Assembly: GCA_021399395.1 (NCBI GenBank)
Contig: JAAFKJ010000070.1
Span: 1-34,207, forward strand
Direction of reading: 5' to 3'
DNA length: 34,207 nucleotides
From: Candidatus Heimdallarchaeota archaeon
GTDB taxonomy: Archaea > Asgardarchaeota > Heimdallarchaeia > Heimdallarchaeales > Heimdallarchaeaceae
Below the pieces are notes generated by a model. The model made no database searches. It had not been told where the DNA came from and saw nothing but the letters and a program-made list of their open reading frames with translations. Position numbers and translations under genes: made by a program. Each line of letters opens with the position of its first letter. Position 1 is the first letter of the stretch. Positions 15,479 to 21,694 of this stretch are shown piece by piece.

Positions 15479-16492
15479 ATGAATATTGAGGATTTGGGAT
15501 ATTTTGCTTTTCTTGTAATTATCTTATTCATAGCTATTCCAATTAGTAGAGCTAGAAAGAAGAAGAAAAAAGAACGTTCACGACAGAGATATTATTCTAC
15601 CTATAATCCTCAGGCAGCTCATAGAGATTACAATGCTCAAGCAGGTCGTTCTCAATTTTATAGCGCTCCTGCGTATCAGGCAGGACAGCAACCAAATCAA
15701 CAACACATACAGCGCACAATGACTCCCAGAAGTACTTTTGACATGGAAAACATACTAAAAGATCTTAGATTAACAAATGCTCCTGTGATTCAACGAGCAA
15801 TGAATGGTTTCCAAGTAGAAACAGCTGAAGATCATCGATACACTTTATTCTCGGAAATAAAAGTAATCGAACAACAGAATAATTTTCTGAAAATTTATGG
15901 AACCTTACGTAAAATAATCCCTTCAAGTTTAGAAATGCGAAGGAGAAGTTCGATGGTAGTTCAATCACCAAACGAAATACAAATACCTCAATTAGATAAT
16001 TTCTATTCTATTTCCTCAGAACATCAAGATTTGTGGTTTGAAATCTTACATGACCATGGATTAATCCATCGAATTGAGAATCTAAAAGACCATCTAGAAT
16101 TTTTGTATATTAACGAGGACCATATGGAAGCAATTGTGGATAAAGATTTTGCAGTGAGACCTGTGTTAGATTTAACAGTATCATTACATTCCAGCTTAAG
16201 GGGAATAGCTGGAGATTCCTCAAGCTATCAAGTTGAAGAACTAAGATGCTACAACTGTGATGATCCGTTTGACCCACTAGAAGAAGAATGTGATAAATGT
16301 GGAGCTCAAAGACCTAGATGTATGATATGTTATCTTGATCTCAAACCATCTGACAAACAAGAAGTTGTTAAACATCCTTGTTGTCAAATTTACTCTCATA
16401 AAGAGCATATTCTTGTATGGTTGAAGAAGAACAAAAAATGTCCAAATTGCCATACAGATTTAAGCCACTGGGCGAAGAAACTAATGCTTTGA
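15479..16492 (+). CDS. single-pass membrane protein with C-terminal zinc ribbon plus RING-like domain (RING copy 2)
   Basis: The 337 residues have one N-terminal membrane helix (FAFLVIILFIAIPI), a Lys/Arg cluster, a Gln/Tyr/Ala-rich low-complexity linker (about 40-85), then a middle domain and metal modules collinear with RING copy 1. Ligands are Cys257, 260, 271, 274 (ribbon) and Cys281, 284, 301, 302, His307, His310, Cys321, 324 (RING-like), with the same spacings as copy 1. The shared core reads CYNC-DPFDPLEE...RPRC-IC and PCC-IY-H--HI--WL. The two therefore arose by duplication and differ mainly in their membrane part. A GGGAG about ten bases before the ATG may be its ribosome site. Likely a second membrane E3-like protein; substrate and E2 unknown. 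Confidence 0.82.
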   Translation: MNIEDLGYFAFLVIILFIAIPISRARKKKKKERSRQRYYSTYNPQAAHRDYNAQAGRSQFYSAPAYQAGQQPNQQHIQRTMTPRSTFDMENILKDLRLTNAPVIQRAMNGFQVETAEDHRYTLFSEIKVIEQQNNFLKIYGTLRKIIPSSLEMRRRSSMVVQSPNEIQIPQLDNFYSISSEHQDLWFEILHDHGLIHRIENLKDHLEFLYINEDHMEAIVDKDFAVRPVLDLTVSLHSSLRGIAGDSSSYQVEELRCYNCDDPFDPLEEECDKCGAQRPRCMICYLDLKPSDKQEVVKHPCCQIYSHKEHILVWLKKNKKCPNCHTDLSHWAKKLML

Positions 16493-16590
16493 GGATTACT
16501 GATTTAATTTCAGATAGAATACATTCTTCGTTTATTTTTTGAATATGTTTAAATTCAATATACTCAAATTATTCTTAATAAAGTGATTTT

Positions 16591-16992
16591 ATGGGTAAGA
16601 AAAAAAAAGAACTAAAGAAAAAGGCAAGAAAAAGTTTGGATTTAATAGGTAGAACAAGACTATATTTCTTTAGAGGACATAACTCTTGGCTTTATCTTCC
16701 AATATGGTTTGTGAATATTCTAATTGTTTTCTACAAACTCCTTCTGGAAGATTTGTACTTCCTCCCAGAATGGGTGTCATTTTGGAATTTTGCTATAATC
16801 TTCTCTGTAATTTATTTCCCTCTCGCAGTTTTAGTAGGACGGCTTGATTACTATAGGGGTACTTACAAAGGGGAAGCTGAAGTGGGTATGGCAGTAAATC
16901 CAATCTGGATAAGGCAATTCAAAGAACTGGAAGGATTGAAAACTGAATTAGCTGAAATAAAGGAATTGCTAGCAAAAAGTGGTAAAGATTAG
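16591..16992 (+). CDS. small two-helix membrane protein, unknown
   Basis: The 133 residues begin with a strongly basic, lysine-rich stretch (MGKKKKELKKKARK). Two membrane helices follow (LYLPIWFVNILIVFYKLLL and WNFAIIFSVIYFPLAVLVG), then a short cytosolic coiled-coil-like tail (FKELEGLKTELAEIKELLAK). I recognise no family. It follows the second RING protein by 98 bases in the same direction with its own AT-rich upstream region, so membership in the RING cluster rests on position only. Confidence 0.7.
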   Translation: MGKKKKELKKKARKSLDLIGRTRLYFFRGHNSWLYLPIWFVNILIVFYKLLLEDLYFLPEWVSFWNFAIIFSVIYFPLAVLVGRLDYYRGTYKGEAEVGMAVNPIWIRQFKELEGLKTELAEIKELLAKSGKD

Positions 16993-16994
16993 CT

Positions 16995-17336
16995 TTAGAG
17001 ATAAGGTATGACGCAGAGGAAGATGAAAGGTTCATCACCAATGTTAGTATATCCGTGAGGTTCTTCAGGAGGAACGTAAAGTACATCATCTTTACTCATA
17101 ACAACTTTCTCAAAATGCGTAAATACTTCTCCTTTACCACCCAAACAGTAGATTTCATGTTCTTGAGGATGATTATGTATACCAATTTGCCCTCCTGGTT
17201 GAATTTCAAAACGTCTGAGTGCAAACCTAGGCGCGCCTTCATTCTCCTTAGTTATCAACCATCGAATAGTTGTTTCTGTAGAACTATAATCTGTTACTGA
17301 TTGTTCTTCTGCATCTGAATAATGTTTTAATTTCAT
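16995..17336 (-). CDS. single-domain cupin protein
   Basis: The 113 residues form a small beta-barrel cupin. Motif 1 reads PGGQIGIHNHPQEHEIYCLGG, giving His54, His56, His60/Glu61 as metal ligands. Motif 2 contains VPPEEPHGYTNIGDEP with His94, completing the usual 3-His(/Glu) site. Such proteins bind a divalent metal and include dioxygenases, isomerases and sugar-phosphate enzymes; the sequence does not say which. It is convergent with the small membrane protein (two bases between stops) and divergent from the methyltransferase at 17473. Confidence 0.87.
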   Translation of the reverse strand: MKLKHYSDAEEQSVTDYSSTETTIRWLITKENEGAPRFALRRFEIQPGGQIGIHNHPQEHEIYCLGGKGEVFTHFEKVVMSKDDVLYVPPEEPHGYTNIGDEPFIFLCVIPYL

Positions 17337-17472
17337 GAGTTACACCTAATGAAAAAAAGTGTGAGAATTAAGTTTAAAAAACTAGCGCTTGACATTTTTG
17401 AAGACATAGTTAAACGAAAATGCTTATTTATTTCTCAACTTATCTACTCGTAGAAAGAATGGAGCAACTTAC

Positions 17473-18267
17473 ATGAGCGAAGGATTTTGTCCAGACCAAT
17501 CTCCCGAATATTACGAAGAATTTTTACGTGAAATTGAACATACAAAAGATTTAAGAAAGAAAATCTATGAAAAAATAGGTTTGAAGAATGCAAGAAGAAT
17601 TCTAGAAGTAGGATGTCGTCAAGGAGTTATAAGTCAAGAACTTCGGGATGCTTCAGATGCACAAATAACAGCTATAGATTCAGATTACATGAACATTGCA
17701 GATAATTCCGAAAGAATCAAGGGCATAGAGTTTTACAGAGAACCAGCTGAAAAACTTTCTATGAGAGATGAATCTTTTGATATCGTAATATGTCATTACT
17801 TCTTCTTATGGAAACCAAAACCCTTCGGGTCACTTATGGAACTTAAGAGAGTATGTAAAAAAGGTGGTTACATAGTTGCCCTTGCAGAGCCAGATTATTT
17901 GGCGTGGATAGAAAATCCAGATTTAGGACTAGGTAAATACCATATAGAAACTCTTCAGAGTCAAGGTGGTAATCCAGGTGTTGGTCGAAGCTTACTTTCG
18001 GTTTTCTCCTCTGGTGGTCTAGAAACAGAGATTTTTGTGAATGCTCGTATATGGCCACAAAGTGAGCTTGAGGGGTGTTATGAAAAAGAATGGACCAATA
18101 TCTATGATCAAGGATTAATTTCTGAAGAAGAATATAAGCAGAAGATTGCTGAAGAAAAACAGATTATAGAAAATAAACTTAGAATTATCGCCTTACCAAT
18201 TTTCTCTGCTGTAGGAAAGAAAGTTACTTTATTAGAAGAAACTATTGATCCATTCGATGACTACTAG
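17473..18267 (+). CDS. class I SAM-dependent methyltransferase
   Basis: The 264 residues form a Rossmann-fold methyltransferase: motif I ILEVGCRQGVISQEL (near residue 40), acidic motif II AIDSDY, motif III around EPAEKLSMRDESFDIVICHYF and motif IV KRVCKKGGYIVALAEPDY. The C-terminal third (NARIWPQSELEGCYEKEW) likely forms the substrate lid. The substrate is unknown; the UbiE/Methyltransf_11 style fits small molecules. ATG at 17473 is preceded by GGAG (17461-17464) at a good ribosome-site distance. It ends tail to tail with another methyltransferase, their stop codons sharing CTAG. Confidence 0.87.
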   Translation: MSEGFCPDQSPEYYEEFLREIEHTKDLRKKIYEKIGLKNARRILEVGCRQGVISQELRDASDAQITAIDSDYMNIADNSERIKGIEFYREPAEKLSMRDESFDIVICHYFFLWKPKPFGSLMELKRVCKKGGYIVALAEPDYLAWIENPDLGLGKYHIETLQSQGGNPGVGRSLLSVFSSGGLETEIFVNARIWPQSELEGCYEKEWTNIYDQGLISEEEYKQKIAEEKQIIENKLRIIALPIFSAVGKKVTLLEETIDPFDDY

Positions 18268-19049
18268 ACAATTTTGTCAATGATCACAACAAGATCATTG
18301 CTCTTTTCTTCATCAAATTCATTCCAATAATAATCACCTAAAAATGTGACTTCTAGCTTTTCATTTATTTGATATTTCTTAAAATCATCTTTACGAAGAA
18401 CAAAGAATTCAGTTTTCTTCTTACCTAGTTTGAAATCCTCTGAATCTTTTGATGCTTGCAGTATATTATGAACATACATAGTTACTTTTTGATTCCTTTC
18501 CTTCCATTCCATCATTCGTATGTGGAAGTTTAATGAACCATTACTAGAACGTTTCAAATTGGGATTATAATACCACACATCATCGTTAGAATGTGACAAA
18601 TAATTTACTACTTGTAGAAGTATTTTTCCACCAGGATTCAAGGCGTTGATTAGTTGCTGAATTATGATATTCCTTTCTTCAGCACTAAAAATGGAAAGGG
18701 TATTTCCAATGCAATAGACGAAATCGAATCTCTCTCCTTCTACTGCTTTTTCAATTTCTAGGATGTCACCTAAGATAAATTTAGCTCTTTCTTGAACGGA
18801 ACTTTCTTTAGCAAGCTTTACAGCTTCATCAACATTTTGCTCAGAGATATCTACTCCGATCCCACTAAAACCCCATTTACTTAACATTACTAGGTGAAAA
18901 CCAGTTCCGCAAGAAACATCTAAAATTCTAGCATTTTCTTTACTCATATCCTCTAGTATCTTTTTGAAAAATGGAGCTTCTTTCTTCAACCTGTCACCCC
19001 ATTTTACTAAGTCTTTATACAGAATTTCATCTTTCCATTCTATTTCCAT
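18264..19049 (-). CDS. class I SAM-dependent methyltransferase
   Basis: 261 residues from ATG at 19049; an in-frame GTG three codons upstream (19058) is the other possible start. The SAM site is clear: RILDVSCGTGFHLVMLSKWG, then GIGVDISEQNVDEA, FILGDILEIE and FDFVYCIGNTLSIF. NPGGKILLQVVNYL follows as motif IV. The beta-rich C-terminal part (residues ~150-260) is typical of glycine/sarcosine-like and small-molecule methyltransferases. Not a close relative of the convergent methyltransferase at 17473, judging by the motif wording. Substrate unknown. Confidence 0.86.
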   Translation of the reverse strand: MEIEWKDEILYKDLVKWGDRLKKEAPFFKKILEDMSKENARILDVSCGTGFHLVMLSKWGFSGIGVDISEQNVDEAVKLAKESSVQERAKFILGDILEIEKAVEGERFDFVYCIGNTLSIFSAEERNIIIQQLINALNPGGKILLQVVNYLSHSNDDVWYYNPNLKRSSNGSLNFHIRMMEWKERNQKVTMYVHNILQASKDSEDFKLGKKKTEFFVLRKDDFKKYQINEKLEVTFLGDYYWNEFDEEKSNDLVVIIDKIV

Positions 19050-19106
19050 CTTAAACACTCTCTATGAAAATACATATTCTTAATACTATTTGTTAATCAA
19101 AACTTA

Positions 19107-20048
19107 CTAATCTATGAATTCCCAGATCTTCCAATACTTTTCCAGAGTATCAACAGCTACTTTTACACCATGAAATTTCAAAACTTTTTGACGATCAATT
19201 TTTCTTGAGCTGTAAAATGTATTTAACAATGAACCATTGATTAATTCAGGATCTGGATTAATATAGTGTATAACGTCTTGCATCTCTGGAAAGTCTATAT
19301 AATCTGTCTCATAATAACTTGCAGCTAGTGTTTCACATAATAGAGACTCAATGGAAATTACATTGTATGTTTTACCAGTCTTAGGATTTGCGTGATCCAA
19401 TACAAAATCGCAGAAATTTAATGTTTCAAACATCTTCTCTCTGGGTACAGGTTCATTTAGATAGTGTATGTTGGTTGATTCATTTTTAGTAAGGTCATCT
19501 ATAGCTTTTTGTAAAATATCTGACCCTTTAATATGCGGGGAGTGGGCAAAATGTCCTACTATAAAATCGATACCATTTTCATCCTTGAACTTCTGTTTAT
19601 TTTCCTTGATTTCTTCTGAAGGAAAGAACTTACTCTCATCAACAATTCTGGGTAGAAAAATAGAAATTTGGTTATAATCCTGAAGCTCTTTTAATGATAC
19701 AAATGATGGGAACTTTGGTTTAACTGTCCCAAGTCTAAGATCGGAACCGTGATAGGAATAGCAAGTATTTCTTGTTCTAACACATTTAGGATAAGTTCCA
19801 TTGACAATCTGGATATCTGCTTTCTTAAATAATCTGCCTAATGTCATCCAAAAACCTGTATACATATAATTCCAGATTAGAGGACCTTGAACTGATCCAA
19901 GTTTATGATATTTGGCAGGTAAATCTGTAAACTTATTATGTTGAAAGAAATATTCAAGTTTATACCCTCGTTTTTCCAATTCCTTTCCAATTAGAAAACT
20001 CTGACTTGCATAATCCCCAACAATTGAAATCTTCAAATGATATCCCAA
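19107..20048 (-). CDS. GT-B fold glycosyltransferase-like protein (GT4 style)
   Basis: About 313 residues. The start is TTG at 20048 directly after a stop, or TTG at 20036, which would give the cleaner N-terminus MKISIVGDYASQSFLIG. The first half has the GT-B opening strand and helix (SFLIGKELEKRGYKLEYFF) and a YSYHGSDLRLG loop like the HGSD/HG motifs of GT4 enzymes. The second half has IVGHFAHSPHIKGSDILQKAI and a short donor-site region with VISIESLLCETLA in place of the usual E-x7-E. It probably transfers a sugar to a surface or lipid acceptor. Donor and acceptor unknown; the altered E-x7-E region makes catalysis less certain. Confidence 0.72.
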   Translation of the reverse strand: MGYHLKISIVGDYASQSFLIGKELEKRGYKLEYFFQHNKFTDLPAKYHKLGSVQGPLIWNYMYTGFWMTLGRLFKKADIQIVNGTYPKCVRTRNTCYSYHGSDLRLGTVKPKFPSFVSLKELQDYNQISIFLPRIVDESKFFPSEEIKENKQKFKDENGIDFIVGHFAHSPHIKGSDILQKAIDDLTKNESTNIHYLNEPVPREKMFETLNFCDFVLDHANPKTGKTYNVISIESLLCETLAASYYETDYIDFPEMQDVIHYINPDPELINGSLLNTFYSSRKIDRQKVLKFHGVKVAVDTLEKYWKIWEFID

Positions 20049-20122
20049 TCAGAATACTCTATACAACTATTAAAAGTTTAGTCCTTAAATAGTTCAATAG
20101 TAAAAAATAAATTCTCCTACTC

Positions 20123-20141
20123 TACAACCTACTTGGTTGTA
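20123..20141. promoter_or_regulatory. 7-bp inverted repeat just upstream of the AhpD-like gene
   Basis: TACAACC (20123-20129), spacer TACTT, and GGTTGTA (20135-20141) form an exact inverted repeat that ends three bases before the ATG at 20145. Its size and place suit a dimeric repressor operator or a hairpin at the mRNA 5' end. Confidence 0.4.
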
Positions 20142-20144
20142 TAG

Positions 20145-20519
20145 ATGGATGATTTTGAGGAATTTAAAAACAAACGTAAAGAAATGAATGAAAAAATATT
20201 CAACTTACAAAACAAGCAAGTTAACAGATTTTTTGCCTTAGATACAGGAGTATATCAAGAAGGAGCACTATCAGTGAAATTCAAAGAATTGTTAGGATTA
20301 TCAACCTCTCTAGTTTTGAGATGTGAAGATTGTGTAAGATACCATATTTTAAGAGCAGTACAAGAGGGATGCACAGATGACGAAATTGCTGAAACATTGG
20401 CAGTATCATTGATTGTTGGTGGTTCAATAGTAATCCCTGAAATGAGAAGAGCAGTGGATGCCTTATATCAACTAAGAGAAAAACAACATAAGGGAGAATC
20501 TTTAGAAAACCTGCTCTAG
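20145..20519 (+). CDS. AhpD-like (carboxymuconolactone decarboxylase family) protein
   Basis: The 124-residue all-helical protein carries the AhpD redox motif C60EDC63VRYH67 in LRCEDCVRYHILRAVQEG, followed by DDEIAETLAVSLIVGGSIVIPEMRRAVDAL, the standard family layout. Members with CxxC...H act as peroxidase or disulfide partners; others are lactone decarboxylases. The intact CxxC and His argue for a redox role. A 7-bp inverted repeat directly before the ATG suggests its own control. Confidence 0.9.
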   Translation: MDDFEEFKNKRKEMNEKIFNLQNKQVNRFFALDTGVYQEGALSVKFKELLGLSTSLVLRCEDCVRYHILRAVQEGCTDDEIAETLAVSLIVGGSIVIPEMRRAVDALYQLREKQHKGESLENLL

Positions 20520-20527
20520 TTTCAGTT

Positions 20528-21052
20528 TCATAATTGATATGTCTTGAGTTTATCCATTTCCTCGTTTAGAAGACTCTTAGCCTCTGTAAGAGCACTATTG
20601 ATTTTCAAAGCATTCTTATAACAATCTACAGCTTCTGAACCTGTATGAATCTTCCCTAATTCTAACCAATCCTTTGAGGTTTGTGGGAGTTTATTCTCAA
20701 TTACATAAGCAAGACTCTCACAAGGTGTTCCAAAATCAACAAATACCATGTCTTGTTCAATGAAATCCACTGATCCTGGTGGAACAATTGTAGTGAAAAA
20801 CTCTTCACAATACTTCGGATTTTGATATTTTCTCGATACAAGCCATATCCATCTTGGTGGATCTAAGTAAGTAAGTAAGACATGAGACTTATGTTCGATT
20901 TTTGTCTTACACTTTGGGCAGTAAGAAAAGTTAATCTTCCCCTCAATTATATCATTAACAGCTTTAGGATTTTCAGATAAATTTATGGCTTCCCCAACTC
21001 TCTTTTTCAGTATAGTCCCACATTTTAAGCATTCTATCTCTTTTAACGGCAT
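20528..21052 (-). CDS. CpXC-domain zinc protein with TPR-like tail
   Basis: The 174 residues start with IECLKCGTILKKRVGEAINL and, after about 35 residues, FSYCPKCKTKIEHKSHVLLTYLDP, the paired CxxC layout of the CpXC domain. The C-terminal ~45 residues (WLELGKIHTGSEAVDCYKNALKINSALTEA) resemble one TPR helix pair. The function of CpXC proteins is not known. The gene is divergent from VKOR, with 82 bases between the starts. Confidence 0.72.
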   Translation of the reverse strand: MPLKEIECLKCGTILKKRVGEAINLSENPKAVNDIIEGKINFSYCPKCKTKIEHKSHVLLTYLDPPRWIWLVSRKYQNPKYCEEFFTTIVPPGSVDFIEQDMVFVDFGTPCESLAYVIENKLPQTSKDWLELGKIHTGSEAVDCYKNALKINSALTEAKSLLNEEMDKLKTYQL

Positions 21053-21104
21053 TTCGAACCCCCTTCTACTATGCTATTACTAGTAATTACATTGGTGGAC
21101 ATCA

Positions 21105-21114
21105 TTTATATAAT
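21105..21114 (+). promoter_or_regulatory. TATA box of the VKOR gene
   Basis: TTTATATAAT is centred 25-26 bases before the GTG start at 21135. This supports both the GTG as the true start and a leaderless transcript. Confidence 0.5.
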
Positions 21115-21134
21115 TTACCATTCAAAATCACAAA

Positions 21135-21626
21135 GTGACCGACACAAACCCCAATATTGTGCTTCTGCAAGTTTCTGTAGTGGTAGCTTTAATTGGCTTT
21201 CTGGATGCTCTTTACCTATACTATATGGAGTTAACACAAAATTTCAAGTGCTTAATAAATACAGGAGTCTTTCAGTGTGAAACAGTAAATCAAAGTGTAT
21301 ATGCAAAAATACTAGGAATCCCAGTGAGTTTGTTAGGGTGTTTGTTTTATTTGGCTTTCATTGCATTTTTATTTTTAGCAATTTATACTGATAATCAATA
21401 CTGGCTAGGTTTCTTTCTACCTGCAGCTTCCATTGTGGGATTTCTTTTCTCAATTTACCTAACTGTTATTGAGATTTTTGTAATAAAACTCTTCTGCGAG
21501 TTTTGTGTGCTATCCGCAATATGTTCAGTCGTTTTAATTGTGTTGATATTTGTTGCTAAATCGAAGAATTTTCCAAGCTTATTCGCTAAACTCGATTTCT
21601 GGAACATGTTCAAAAAAGAAACTTAG
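21135..21626 (+). CDS. vitamin K epoxide reductase (VKOR) family membrane protein
   Basis: The 163 residues contain four to five membrane helices and both cysteine pairs of VKOR homologues. The loop pair is Cys39 and Cys48 (FKCLINTGVFQCETV) and the active-site pair is C121EFC124 in the fourth helix, with SVYAKILGIPVSLLG between. Prokaryotic VKORs oxidise a Trx-like partner and pass electrons to quinones, making disulfides outside the cytoplasm. This one is a stand-alone VKOR without a fused thioredoxin domain. The membrane thioredoxin at 5132 and the TlpA-like protein at the right end are possible partners. The start is GTG, chosen for the TATA box 25 bases upstream. Confidence 0.93.
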   Translation: MTDTNPNIVLLQVSVVVALIGFLDALYLYYMELTQNFKCLINTGVFQCETVNQSVYAKILGIPVSLLGCLFYLAFIAFLFLAIYTDNQYWLGFFLPAASIVGFLFSIYLTVIEIFVIKLFCEFCVLSAICSVVLIVLIFVAKSKNFPSLFAKLDFWNMFKKET

Positions 21627-21641
21627 AGTAAAAATGTCAGT

Positions 21642-21655
21642 CACTTATATAAGTG
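21642..21655 (+). promoter_or_regulatory. palindromic TATA box upstream of the beta-helix gene
   Basis: CACTTATATAAGTG is a perfect 14-bp palindrome containing a TATA box, about 46 bases before the ATG at 21695. It leaves a leader of about 20 bases with AGGTGG (21680-21685), a good ribosome site nine bases from the start. A regulator binding the palindrome would block TBP. Confidence 0.45.
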
Positions 21656-21694
21656 GTTAAACAATAGAACATTATACCTAGGTGGTTTAGTTAA

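Noticed and set aside
20528-21052. CpXC protein considered as a transcription factor (TFIIB-like ribbon)
   Set aside because: The cysteine pairs are about 35 residues apart and no cyclin-fold repeats follow; CpXC fits better.
21071-21280. 69-codon frame before and inside the VKOR gene
   Set aside because: It runs over the VKOR promoter and N-terminus in another frame; the VKOR frame has conserved cysteines and a well-placed TATA box.
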